Source: Coriobacteriia bacterium (GTDB lineage Bacteria > Actinomycetota > Coriobacteriia > WRKU01 > WQUG01). Taken from it: DNA of 64,000 nucleotides. Shown here piece by piece: positions 1 to 8,430 of the stretch (its first letter is position 1; each line of letters starts with the position of its first letter). The notes below the pieces were generated by a model, which was given only the letters and a program-made list of their open reading frames with translations, had not been told where the DNA came from and made no database searches. The DNA lies in the NCBI GenBank assembly GCA_009779855.1, contig WRBC01000001.1, forward strand, positions 168,444-232,443, given 5' to 3'. Both the position numbers and the translations under genes were made by a program.

Positions 1-909
1 TCGTACTGAAACTGCAACTAGATTACAGCCGACGTAGAAAATCATGGGCAAGGCTAGTTTTAGCATTGTGCGAAGCTCAGGATCCTTCAAGTCAATGCCA
101 ATGTAGAGCTTAAAACCTGTTTTTCGAAGAGAAGGAATCATGACCAGGAACATTACCAATACCCCAAGTGAAGTACCCACAGCGATGAAAGTAAGGGTAG
201 ACATATTTTCTATGTACATTGTGCTGGCAACCAGCAGAAAGACTATGACAACCAGATTGTTAAAAACAGGTCCTAGTGATGCCCATAGGTATTTACGCTG
301 AGCATTGAGTAGTGCCTGAATAATCATGCCAACGCCGTAGAATACTGCTTGAATGGCAAAGAACCTAAAGAAGAAACTTGCAAGCTCTAATAGTTCTGCT
401 ACATCCCCCGTGTCTCCTGCTAAGAAGTACTGTGTCCACATGATGGGCTTGGGAAATAATATGCCCAGTAGCGCAATGGCGCCCAGTACCACGGCAAAGA
501 GTGTCATCAAGTTGCCTGCAAAACGCCAGGAAGCTTCGTCCCCGCGTTCTTTACGGATGCGCATAAAGGTAGGAATGAAGACCGAGAATAAAACGCCACC
601 GGCGATAAGCTCGAAAATCATGTTAGACATGTTGTTGGACGCGGTATAAGCACTAGCTGCAGCTGAAGTTCCTAGCGCAAGTGCAAGTGCCCAGGCACGT
701 ACAAAACCAGTAATGCGAGATAAGGTAGTAGCAACCACCATGATTAAGGTTGACTTACCAACCTGCGCCTCTTCTAGGGCAGACTTTCCCTCTTCGTTTT
801 CTAAGGAATTACCTTCAGGGGTGGAACTACTTCCATCCTTTGAAAGAGTCTGCTGGTCGTGCTTTTCGTTTTCCTCCATTTTTGACATGGCATCTATGAT
901 AGTTGACAT
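1..909 (-). CDS. murJ: MurJ lipid II flippase, partial (C-terminus outside window)
   Basis: MurJ (MVIN family) flips lipid II across the cytoplasmic membrane for peptidoglycan synthesis. The ORF track missed it because the frame runs off the left edge without a stop. Read on the minus strand it begins MSTIIDAMSKMEENEK, has about 45 hydrophilic residues, then the family's N-terminal pattern (TTLSRITGFVRAWALA, then NNMSNMIFELIAGGVLFSVF) followed by several hydrophobic helices. About 303 codons are present; full proteins usually exceed 500. It is divergent from pyrG. The start is uncertain: methionines at codons 1, 8 and 11 are all possible and none has a clear ribosome-binding site. The + strand ORFs at 353 and 713 are its shadows. 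Confidence 0.9.
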   Translation of the reverse strand, partial: MSTIIDAMSKMEENEKHDQQTLSKDGSSSTPEGNSLENEEGKSALEEAQVGKSTLIMVVATTLSRITGFVRAWALALALGTSAAASAYTASNNMSNMIFELIAGGVLFSVFIPTFMRIRKERGDEASWRFAGNLMTLFAVVLGAIALLGILFPKPIMWTQYFLAGDTGDVAELLELASFFFRFFAIQAVFYGVGMIIQALLNAQRKYLWASLGPVFNNLVVIVFLLVASTMYIENMSTLTFIAVGTSLGVLVMFLVMIPSLRKTGFKLYIGIDLKDPELRTMLKLALPMIFYVGCNLVAVSVR

Positions 910-1128
910 GGATGCTCTGTGCGATAGAGTTACGGTCTTGAATCTTTCGCGGAAGGAAAGGAATAGATGGACTAATCCGTGCGATCGTAAGCCTGTAACC
1001 AGTTTCGTTTGATAAATCGTTGCTCTTCCATCCTTTATTGTGGGCTACAATAAAATACCGTATGAACAAATCACTAGGGTCATTAGATGGGCTGCAATAG
1101 CCCCATAAACATGAGAGGTTGATATCGT

Positions 1129-2796
1129 ATGGGATTGAGCACGGACAGTAGCGGGACTGGGGCTGCGCTCAGCAACAGAAAAGCAAAGCATATCTTTGTG
1201 ACAGGGGGCGTTGTTTCGTCACTTGGCAAGGGAATTACTGCTGCTTCTTTAGGGCTCTTGCTCAAATCGCGCGGCTATAAAGTCACGATGCAAAAACTTG
1301 ATCCTTATCTAAACATTGATCCAGGCATGATGAGTCCCTATCAACATGGTGAAGTCTTCGTAACAGAAGATGGGGCAGAGACTGATCTTGACCTAGGGCA
1401 CTACGAACGTTTTGTCGATGAAGCGATGACGCGTGATAGCAGTGTTACCTCAGGTTCAGTCTACTATGACCTTATTCAGCGTGAACGCACAGGAGACTTT
1501 TCTGGTGGCACCATTCAGGTGGTTCCTCACCTTACTAATGAGGTCAAAGATCGCATTAAGCGTCTTGCCTTAGATACAGACGCTGACTTTGTTATTACCG
1601 AGGTTGGCGGCACCGTGGGTGACATTGAGTCACTTCCTTTCGTAGAGGCAATTAGGCAGATGCGCCGTGATGTTGGGCGGGAAAATGTTTGCTATATTCA
1701 CGTAACCCTTGTTCCCTGGTTAGAGGCTGCTCATGAGATGAAGACTAAGCCTACACAGCACAGTGTTCAGCAGTTGCGCAGTCAAGGCATCCATCCTAAT
1801 TTTGTCGTTTGTCGCTGTGAGCGTGAGATCGAACAAGATTTGCTCGACAAGGTTGCACTATTTTGCGATATAGAGACAGAGCGTGTTCTTACCGCGCAGG
1901 ATTCTGAATCATTATTGCTAGTTCCCCGTGAGCTACAGGCGCAGGGCTTCGACACTAAAATCTTAGAGCGCTTTGGCATGGCCTTGAACCAGTCTGACCT
2001 TAGCGACTGGTGTGGCTTCATTGAAAAGACTCGCAGCTTGCGTGAAAGTGTACGTATAGCACTTGTGGGAAAGTATGTACAACTTCCTGACGCTTACCTG
2101 TCAGTAACTGAGGCTCTTGATCATGCGGGCGTTTATCATGATCACCTAATCCAGCTTGAGTGGATTGATGCAGGAAATCTGAGCCCTGAAGAAGTCAAAG
2201 ATGCCCTAAAAGGCTTCGACGGCATTTTGGTCCCCGGGGGCTTTGGGGAACGCGGTTCAGAAAGCAAAAAAGCTGCGGCGCAGTTTGCTCGCGAGAACAA
2301 GGTTCCTTTCCTGGGAATTTGCCTCGGAATGCAAATGGCGGTTGCAGAGTTTGCGCGCAATGTTGCAGATATGAAAGGGGCAGGTTCATATGAGTTTGAT
2401 CCAAGCACATCCTACCCGGTAATTCATCTGCTTTCAGGAAAAGAGGGCTCTGACTTTACCGATGGTGCCATGAGGCTTGGGGCAAAGGATATCAAAATCA
2501 CCCCTAATTCGATTGCCCATGAAATATACACTACCCTTGAGGCTAGCGAACGTCACCGCCACCGCCAAGGCATCAACAATGAGTATCGCAAGCACCTTGA
2601 AGACGCAGGACTTGTTGTCTCAGGCACTTCTACCTGTGGTGAGGTTATCGAAATGATAGAGCTCCCTCGAAGCATACACCCCTGGTTCGTTGGAACGCAG
2701 GGCCATCCAGAATTCAAAAGTCGCGCAACACGACCCTCTCCTGTTTTTGCAAGCTTTATAGGGGCGGCGATTACCCATAAGGAGCAAGCATCTTGA
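1129..2796 (+). CDS. pyrG: CTP synthase
   Basis: Makes CTP from UTP using ATP and glutamine, the last step of de novo pyrimidine nucleotide synthesis, in the cytoplasm. The N-terminal synthetase domain opens with KHIFVTGGVVSSLGKGI near residue 20. The C-terminal glutamine amidotransferase domain (about residues 300-545) has GGFGERG, the nucleophile-cysteine loop FLGICLGMQ and the GTQGHPEFKSR His-Glu part of the triad. The length (555 residues) is normal. The ATG follows a GAGAGG-like site. Its TGA overlaps the TTG start of the next gene by four bases, so the two are probably translationally coupled. Next to it, murJ is divergent. Confidence 0.97.
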   Translation: MGLSTDSSGTGAALSNRKAKHIFVTGGVVSSLGKGITAASLGLLLKSRGYKVTMQKLDPYLNIDPGMMSPYQHGEVFVTEDGAETDLDLGHYERFVDEAMTRDSSVTSGSVYYDLIQRERTGDFSGGTIQVVPHLTNEVKDRIKRLALDTDADFVITEVGGTVGDIESLPFVEAIRQMRRDVGRENVCYIHVTLVPWLEAAHEMKTKPTQHSVQQLRSQGIHPNFVVCRCEREIEQDLLDKVALFCDIETERVLTAQDSESLLLVPRELQAQGFDTKILERFGMALNQSDLSDWCGFIEKTRSLRESVRIALVGKYVQLPDAYLSVTEALDHAGVYHDHLIQLEWIDAGNLSPEEVKDALKGFDGILVPGGFGERGSESKKAAAQFARENKVPFLGICLGMQMAVAEFARNVADMKGAGSYEFDPSTSYPVIHLLSGKEGSDFTDGAMRLGAKDIKITPNSIAHEIYTTLEASERHRHRQGINNEYRKHLEDAGLVVSGTSTCGEVIEMIELPRSIHPWFVGTQGHPEFKSRATRPSPVFASFIGAAITHKEQAS

Positions 2797-4082
2797 GGTT
2801 AGTATGGGGAACAGCCATAGAATTGCAAAATCAGCGCAAGGGCTATCAAGAATTGCTAGTAACAATAGAGGATCGTGACGATCAGGCAAAAGCCATTTGC
2901 TATCCAGAATTAAGTGGCACAGTTAAACTGGGTGACAGAGTCTTGCTTAATACCACTGCTGTTGATTTAGGTTTGGGTACGGGGGGTAAGCACTTTGTTG
3001 TTGCCCGCGGTGCTGGTGCAGAGGAAGACTCAGGTAAAGACAGCGTCCAATTTGAAGATGCGATGCAGCCAGAAGCTGGTCATTTGATGAAGTTACGCTA
3101 TTCGCCCCATCAACATAATGTACTTAGTGTCGAGGCTCAGGAGTCTCCTTATCATGCAGTGATGGAAAGTCGCGACAGTCTAGAGGGTGTACCTGTAGTT
3201 TGCTGTGGACTACATAGCCAGGTACCTTTAGTTGCAGCAGCCATAAAGAAGGCCATGCCAACGCTGACAGTTGGTTATGTTATGGATGATGCGGCGGCTC
3301 TGGCTTTGAACCTTTCAAAAGTGCTAGCTGATTCGGTAGAGGCAGGCCTTATAGATGTCACCGTATCTACGGGTCAGGCATTCGGCGGACAAATTGAGGC
3401 TATTAACGTGCATTCTGGTCTTCTTGCCGCAGTGCATGTGGGTGGTTGTGATGTGGTTATTACGGGTATTGGTCCTGGCCTTGCTGGCACAGGTACTCCT
3501 TTTGGACATGGGGGAGTCGTCCAGGGGGAAGCCGTTAACGCAGTGGCATCCCTGGGTGGGGTTCCTGTTGTTTGCCTGCGCATGTCTCAGGCTGATACAC
3601 GCGACAGACACCTGGGAATCAGCCATCATTCCTTGACAGCCTTATCTAGGGTGGCTCTGGCCCCAGCGACTATTGCGATACCTCATATGGATGAAGGTTG
3701 TCCTGTGCGCGAACGAGTTGATGAAGAACTGGACGAGTTACCCAATGCGGCAGGACATATGGCCTTCCAGCTAGAAGAATCTTTTTATGATGAAAAGACC
3801 TTGCGTGGAGTAAATGTCACTACAATGGGACGTGACTACTTTCAAGATCCTCTTTTCTATGAAGCAGCTAGCGCGGCAGGGGCAACTGCTGCCATGATGG
3901 CAGTTATGACCATTGAAGAAGAGGCGACCGCGGCAGTCAAAAAGGCAGAAGAGGCTGCTGCAGGTGCCGTGTTTGGTGGTTGTAGTGCGGCGTTAGACAC
4001 AGATACAGGCTCAGCGAAGCTTGTCTGCGAAAGTACTTGCTCGCAGGCAGGTAGCTGTCCTTCAGCAAATAGTTGCGTATGA
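2793..4082 (+). CDS. DUF3866 family protein with cysteine-rich tail
   Basis: Matches by eye the actinobacterial DUF3866 family, which has no established biochemical role. The start is TTG at 2793, eight bases after AAGGAG and overlapping the pyrG stop. It is a soluble alpha/beta-looking protein with glycine-rich loops in the middle (VVITGIGPGLAGTGTPFGHGG) and hydrophobic beta-strand segments. No signal peptide is apparent. The last 35 residues are unusual: an alanine/glutamate-rich linker leads to five cysteines (FGGCSAAL, VCESTC, GSCPS, SCV), absent from the rest of the domain in this pattern. The tail could bind metal or form disulphides; that is inference. Context (pyrG, and murJ nearby) is typical for the family in actinobacteria. 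Confidence 0.75.
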   Translation: MRLVWGTAIELQNQRKGYQELLVTIEDRDDQAKAICYPELSGTVKLGDRVLLNTTAVDLGLGTGGKHFVVARGAGAEEDSGKDSVQFEDAMQPEAGHLMKLRYSPHQHNVLSVEAQESPYHAVMESRDSLEGVPVVCCGLHSQVPLVAAAIKKAMPTLTVGYVMDDAAALALNLSKVLADSVEAGLIDVTVSTGQAFGGQIEAINVHSGLLAAVHVGGCDVVITGIGPGLAGTGTPFGHGGVVQGEAVNAVASLGGVPVVCLRMSQADTRDRHLGISHHSLTALSRVALAPATIAIPHMDEGCPVRERVDEELDELPNAAGHMAFQLEESFYDEKTLRGVNVTTMGRDYFQDPLFYEAASAAGATAAMMAVMTIEEEATAAVKKAEEAAAGAVFGGCSAALDTDTGSAKLVCESTCSQAGSCPSANSCV

Positions 4083-4095
4083 CCATTGGGCGGAC

Positions 4096-4141
4096 TTGTG
4101 TGCATTAATAAAGGCTAGACATAGATTGGGTCTAGTAAACT
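4096..4141 (+). promoter_or_regulatory. Possible ald promoter region with inverted repeat
   Basis: TTGTGT (4096) and CATAGA (4120) are separated by 18 bases and could be -35/-10 elements. CTAGAC and GTCTAG form a 6-bp inverted repeat around nine bases here. The 13-mer GGTCTAGTAAACT ending at 4141 recurs at 6288-6300 before the cytochrome gene. Which element is used cannot be decided by eye. Confidence 0.35.
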
Positions 4142-4199
4142 CGTCTCGTCTGAAAAAGAAGTGCTCTTAATGCGAGACACGAATGAAAGAAGGATGCAA

Positions 4200-5312
4200 A
4201 TGATTATTGGTGTGCCAGCAGAAATCAAGAACAATGAGTATCGCATTGGTTTGACTCCTGGTGCTGCAGCTGACTATGTGGCTCATGGTCACTCAGTTCT
4301 CATTGAAAAGGATGCCGGTTTGGGTTCTTCTTTTCCTAATGAACAGTATGTCGCTGCAGGATGTACGATTGTTGACACTGCTTCAGAGGTGTTTGAACGC
4401 GCTGACATGATCATTAAAGTAAAAGAACCGCAAGCAAACGAAATCGAAATGCTGCGTGAGGGTCAGATTCTCTACACATACTTGCACCTTGCACCAGATC
4501 GTCCGCAGACCGAAGGCTTGATTAAATCAGGTGCTGTCTGTATTGCTTATGAAACAGTTGAACTTCCTGACGGCTCACTGCCCTTATTGGCTCCTATGTC
4601 AGAGGTTGCAGGGCGTATGGCGACCCAGGTTGGTGCGCATTTTCTAGAGAAGCCCTGCGGTGGTCGCGGTGTATTGATGGGTGGCGTTCCTGGTGTTGCC
4701 CCGGCAAACGTCATAGTTCTAGGTGGTGGTGTAGTGGGTACGAGTGCTGCCTACATTGCAAAAGGTATGGGTGCAAACGTCACCATTATGGATATCAACC
4801 TTGAGCGCCTGCGTTACCTAGACAATGTATGGGAAAACAAGGTGACGACACTGTTCTCATCGCGCGGTAACTTGTTAGAGGTTCTGCCGCAGGCTGACCT
4901 TGTGATTGGCGCAATTTATATTCCTGGGGCGCGTGCTCCGTGGCTTGTTACTCGTGATATGTTAAGCCTGATGAAGCCAGGTGCTGTAGCAGTAGATGTT
5001 GCCATTGACCAGGGCGGCTGTATCGAAACTTCAGTTCCTACTACGCATGCTGACCCTACCTTTTTTGTTGATGGTATTTTGCATTATGGTGTTGCTAACA
5101 TGCCTGGTGCTGTACCCAATACTTCAACACGTGCGCTAAATAACGCGACACTACGTTATGGCTTGAATATCGCAAACAAGGGCTGGAAGCAGGCTTTGCG
5201 CGATGATGCTTCGTTGGCACGTGGGGCAAATGTTATTGAAGGTAAGGTAGTGTATGAATGTGTAGCAAAAGAACATAACCTAGAGTATGTCCCTCTAGAA
5301 AAGGTTCTTTAA
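4200..5312 (+). CDS. ald: Alanine dehydrogenase
   Basis: NAD-dependent interconversion of L-alanine and pyruvate plus ammonia, a cytoplasmic link between amino-acid use and central metabolism. The protein starts MIIGVPAEIKNNEYRIGLTP, the standard Ald N-terminus, and contains the Rossmann loop VIVLGGGVVGTSAA near residue 170 and the PGAVPNTST segment near residue 300. I place the start at 4200, not the track's GTG at 4161, because an AAAGAAGG site lies six bases upstream and the resulting 370 residues match the family length. It is followed after eight bases by xerD, so they may share a transcript. Confidence 0.95.
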   Translation: MIIGVPAEIKNNEYRIGLTPGAAADYVAHGHSVLIEKDAGLGSSFPNEQYVAAGCTIVDTASEVFERADMIIKVKEPQANEIEMLREGQILYTYLHLAPDRPQTEGLIKSGAVCIAYETVELPDGSLPLLAPMSEVAGRMATQVGAHFLEKPCGGRGVLMGGVPGVAPANVIVLGGGVVGTSAAYIAKGMGANVTIMDINLERLRYLDNVWENKVTTLFSSRGNLLEVLPQADLVIGAIYIPGARAPWLVTRDMLSLMKPGAVAVDVAIDQGGCIETSVPTTHADPTFFVDGILHYGVANMPGAVPNTSTRALNNATLRYGLNIANKGWKQALRDDASLARGANVIEGKVVYECVAKEHNLEYVPLEKVL

Positions 5313-5320
5313 ATTGCTCT

Positions 5321-6253
5321 ATGTCTGCTTTATTAGAAGATTTCTTAGCTTATCTAAGCATCGAGCGAGGGGCATCTCCTCATACGATTGAGGCTTATCG
5401 TCGTGATATCTCTGACTTTATTGACTGGGTTGACTCCCAGAAAAGACTAGAGCTTGAAACAGTTGCACGTGGTGATCTTGCAGACTACATTGCTGCGCTT
5501 AAAAAGGGAGAACATCCCTTATCGGCAAATTCGATTGAGCGCAGACTGTCTGCGATAAGTAGTTTCTGCAAATATTTGGCACGTGAAGGATTTTCGGTAA
5601 ATTCTTCCGTGTCACAACTTGCTCGCAGAAAAAAGGATCAACGACTACCCGACTATCTTAGCGTCGCACAGATAGAGGCGCTTTTTGCAGCACTTAATCC
5701 TGACTTGGCAGTAAATTTTGCTCTAGGTTTGCGTGACCGCACCATGGTGGAGTTACTTTACTCAAGTGGACTACGCGTAAGTGAACTTTGTAGTTTGCGC
5801 ATAGACCAAACAAACCTTGATGAGCAATTTATTCGTGTGATGGGAAAGGGCTCGAAAGAGCGCCTTGTTCCTTTGGGGGCTGTTGCCACACAGTGGTTAG
5901 ATCGCTATCTGAAGCAAGAAAGGTCTGCGTTAAAGCCTAGACGTGGTTTACCTGCAACGACAGACAAAGTCTTCCTGACAACTAAGGGCAAGCCACTGTA
6001 TAGGCAAGCAGTCTATGCTGTTGTGCGTGACGCTGGTGAGCGTGCTGGAATTAGCGGATTGCACCCCCATGTCCTGCGACATACCTTTGCGACTCACTTA
6101 CTAGATGGTGGGGCAGACCTTCGTGCATTGCAAGAAATGTTGGGGCATAGTGACCTATCGACTACGCAAATATATACGCATCTAAGTAGGGAACATTTGC
6201 ACGAAGAGTATGTCTCTTCGCACCCGCGTGCAGGCAAGAGACTTGACGCATAA
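5321..6253 (+). CDS. xerD: Tyrosine recombinase XerD-like
   Basis: Site-specific tyrosine recombinase of the XerC/XerD type, which resolves chromosome dimers at dif during division. The N-terminal SAM-like core-binding domain (residues 1-95) precedes the catalytic domain with the full set of active residues: Arg in YSSGLRVSEL, Lys in GKGSKERLVPL, His-x-x-Arg in HVLRHTFATHLL, His in MLGHSDLSTTQ and Tyr in IYTHL. The length (310) fits Xer proteins rather than phage integrases, and no att repeats or phage genes are nearby. XerD is preferred over XerC from the pyrG-region context and overall sequence; that choice is moderate. Confidence 0.88.
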   Translation: MSALLEDFLAYLSIERGASPHTIEAYRRDISDFIDWVDSQKRLELETVARGDLADYIAALKKGEHPLSANSIERRLSAISSFCKYLAREGFSVNSSVSQLARRKKDQRLPDYLSVAQIEALFAALNPDLAVNFALGLRDRTMVELLYSSGLRVSELCSLRIDQTNLDEQFIRVMGKGSKERLVPLGAVATQWLDRYLKQERSALKPRRGLPATTDKVFLTTKGKPLYRQAVYAVVRDAGERAGISGLHPHVLRHTFATHLLDGGADLRALQEMLGHSDLSTTQIYTHLSREHLHEEYVSSHPRAGKRLDA

Positions 6254-6271
6254 AAACGTGAATTATAGTGC

Positions 6272-6300
6272 TTGTCCTACGCAAGTAGGTCTAGTAAACT
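6272..6300 (+). promoter_or_regulatory. Probable promoter of the multihaem cytochrome
   Basis: TTGTCC (6272-6277) and TAAACT (6295-6300) are separated by 17 bases. The -10 lies at the end of the 13-mer GGTCTAGTAAACT shared with the ald upstream region. The TTG the ORF track uses as a start is part of this -35 box. Confidence 0.45.
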
Positions 6301-6358
6301 TATTTGTGAATATTGTTTTGCCATGAAGGAAAAACGTACGATAATGGGGAAGATGCAT

Positions 6359-7675
6359 ATGAAGCTGGTTCGTGCAGTAATTGATGCGTTTAGAAATAGT
6401 CGAACAAGGGCAAGGGCCATTATCTGGCTTGGTACCGTTATGACTGCGCTCATGCTTGTTGTAGCTTTGGGCGTTAGTGTCACTACTACCTACTGGTTCT
6501 GCGCAGCAGTATGTCACTACCCGCAATGGGACACAGTGACTTCTTATGACAACTCTACGCATACAGGTGTTGCCTGTATTGCTTGTCATAAGCAGCCTGG
6601 TGGCGATCCTGTCTCTTTCCTTCTTTTTAAGGTTGAAGCACTTCTAAAGATGCCTCCATCAATCGCAAGAACAGCAGAAATACCGCTCAATCCCTTGAGC
6701 GATCTCGCCATGAATCCAGCAAAGCAGCCCAGTAAATATTGTACTCAATGCCATAATTTGGATAATCGTGGTGGTACAGGTACCGGCAATGTGGAGCCCA
6801 ATACCAGTGAAGGCATTATCATGGATCACTGGGCACACACCGACCTTAATATTTCCTGTACGGCTTGCCATAATCGCGTAGGTCACTATCAGGGTGGCGA
6901 TTGGGTGAACGTGCATGAGCCTACCCAATATGCTCCAGGTAGATATAATAGTCCCGTGCATGATGACTTCATGATGATGACAGCCTGCTATCGTTGTCAC
7001 CGTTTTGAAGAGCATGATGGACAGCTTGTAAGTACTCCGTATCCCCTTAGTCAATTCCCCGGGGCCACAGGTGAGTGTTCGATTTGTCACACAGACTATT
7101 TTGACTTGATTCCAGACAACCATCGCGTCCCTCGCTTTATCGAGGACATCCATGGTCCGTGGGCGCTAGAAATTGAAGAAAATGTAAGAGACTTTATCGA
7201 TGGCCCTCGCCCAACCTACAATGATCAGGTTAATAAAAATACAGACCCAGAGTCATTGGCTTTGCGCGGGGTACCTAGTGTTCGCGCCATTAACTATTGC
7301 TATACCTGTCACACTACAAGGTTCTGTGACGATTGTCACGGCGGGATTAGGATGCCGCACCCAGAGGGCTATCAGCTGCAACCACATATTGACGACGCAG
7401 CTAACTATCCAGACTCTTGCGCGATTTGCCATGTGACTTCGACAGTAAACGCCACAGCGGCAGCAACGGGCAATAGGGGAGAAATCACTGACGCAACAAC
7501 CTGTAGTGCTTGTCACCATGGGTATCCCAACTTAGACTGGGACTTCAATACAGAGGTTAGCTGGGAATGGATTGATCATATCCCTGCAACGCAGCAGCTT
7601 GGTGCAACCGTCTGCTTTGACTGCCACTCGCCAACATCTTGTGCGTTGTGCCATGTGGGACTGAACCAAGATTAG
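6359..7675 (+). CDS. Membrane-anchored multihaem c-type cytochrome (about 12 haem motifs)
   Basis: Extracytoplasmic electron-transfer protein held by one N-terminal membrane helix (residues about 22-46), in the style of NapC/NrfH-type quinol-linked anchors. I count eleven CXXCH haem c sites (CIACH, CTQCH, CTACH, CYRCH, CSICH, CYTCH, CDDCH, CAICH, CSACH, CFDCH, CALCH) plus one non-standard CAAVCH (CX3CH) directly after the helix. The C-terminal half carries two close pairs, CYTCH/CDDCH and CFDCH/CALCH. The start at 6359 is chosen for the GGGGAAG site six bases upstream; 6344 is possible. No catalytic partner or cytochrome c maturation gene is in the window, so its donor and acceptor are unknown. 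A terminator follows. Confidence 0.88.
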   Translation: MKLVRAVIDAFRNSRTRARAIIWLGTVMTALMLVVALGVSVTTTYWFCAAVCHYPQWDTVTSYDNSTHTGVACIACHKQPGGDPVSFLLFKVEALLKMPPSIARTAEIPLNPLSDLAMNPAKQPSKYCTQCHNLDNRGGTGTGNVEPNTSEGIIMDHWAHTDLNISCTACHNRVGHYQGGDWVNVHEPTQYAPGRYNSPVHDDFMMMTACYRCHRFEEHDGQLVSTPYPLSQFPGATGECSICHTDYFDLIPDNHRVPRFIEDIHGPWALEIEENVRDFIDGPRPTYNDQVNKNTDPESLALRGVPSVRAINYCYTCHTTRFCDDCHGGIRMPHPEGYQLQPHIDDAANYPDSCAICHVTSTVNATAAATGNRGEITDATTCSACHHGYPNLDWDFNTEVSWEWIDHIPATQQLGATVCFDCHSPTSCALCHVGLNQD

Positions 7676-7704
7676 TTTATTTTAATATCCACTGTAAGGG
7701 GGAT

Positions 7705-7748
7705 AGGCACCTACAAAACGGGGACTCCCGCATGTAGGTGCCTTTTTA
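7705..7748 (+). terminator. Rho-independent terminator after the cytochrome
   Basis: A 10-bp perfect stem AGGCACCTAC / GTAGGTGCCT around a 19-base loop, followed by a run of five T. It separates the cytochrome from the downstream operon. Confidence 0.9.
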
Positions 7749-7804
7749 TTTATACAAGGACTATCGCAAGGCGAAGTAAAAGATGGGCAAGCTCAGACGT
7801 AATT

Positions 7805-7813
7805 TGCTATACT
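7805..7813 (+). promoter_or_regulatory. Extended -10 promoter candidate
   Basis: TGC followed by TATACT is an extended -10 element about 110 bases before the 7927 gene. No convincing -35 is seen. It is the best promoter candidate for the operon 7927-11412. Confidence 0.4.
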
Positions 7814-7926
7814 TGAGCAGTTGAATTTAGCGTAAAGGGTGTGCTATCGATCCACATAATTGCATGCACTATGCGATTTGGTGCACCTAAGGACAGTAGA
7901 TAGTTTGACAAGGAAGGATTAGTATT

Positions 7927-8421
7927 ATGTCCGATGATCTTTTTTTTGAAGGCGAAGAGCCTGTAGAAGAATCAAAAAAGAAAGAACCTGCAAAAAAGAA
8001 GCCCGTAGCTAAAGGTGCAGGGGGCAAGACTTCCTCAAAGGGGTCAGGACCTGTGAAAAAGGCCTCTGCGAAGCAGATGCCTACTAAGAATAAGGACGCT
8101 GCCTTTGAGTTTACTCCAACTGTAGTAATACTTATTGCAGTTATTGCTTTGCTGGTTGGTTTTCTTGGCGGTCTGCTTGCAGCGAATGCTATTTTGCCGA
8201 CTGCTAATCCCATCCCTCCAGCAAGCCAACAAATGCCTCCGCAAGGTGAAATGGGTGGCGGCGGAATGGGCGATGCTCCAATCCTTGATGATGATCAAAT
8301 GATGGGCGAAATGCCTCCTGGTCATCCTCCGATTGATGACGATGGTAATGTTGTTATGCCAGGGGACGGGGCAGACATAGATGCTCCCGTAGACGCTAAC
8401 GAAGAGTCAGAAGGATATTAA
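7927..8421 (+). CDS. Single-span membrane protein with Lys-rich head and Met-rich tail, unknown function
   Basis: I do not recognise a family. It has an excellent AAGGAAGGA site before the ATG, so it is probably real. Residues 1-57 are a lysine/alanine/proline-rich, histone-tail-like segment (for example KKEPAKKKPVAK). Residues about 62-86 form one hydrophobic helix with glycines (LLVGFLGGLLAAN). The remaining 75 residues are rich in Met, Pro, Gly and Asp, with about eight methionines and clusters such as DDDQMMGEMPPGHPP. Positive-inside charge predicts the tail outside. It heads a tight run with another membrane protein, tatA, tatC, hypA and hypB. A metal-related or export-related role is only a guess. 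Confidence 0.7.
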   Translation: MSDDLFFEGEEPVEESKKKEPAKKKPVAKGAGGKTSSKGSGPVKKASAKQMPTKNKDAAFEFTPTVVILIAVIALLVGFLGGLLAANAILPTANPIPPASQQMPPQGEMGGGGMGDAPILDDDQMMGEMPPGHPPIDDDGNVVMPGDGADIDAPVDANEESEGY

Positions 8422-8430
8422 GAATTTATT

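Noticed and set aside
353-1012. Plus-strand ORFs of 98 and 99 residues at the left end
   Set aside because: They are shadows of murJ, which runs on the minus strand off the window edge and has clear MVIN-family sequence.
5321-6253. Integrase marking a mobile element
   Set aside because: Length, motifs and chromosomal context fit XerD; no att repeats, phage or cargo genes are adjacent.
6659-7153. Minus-strand 164-residue ORF opposite the cytochrome
   Set aside because: It mirrors the cytochrome coding strand, has no family resemblance or ribosome-binding site, and the + strand shows regular haem motifs.
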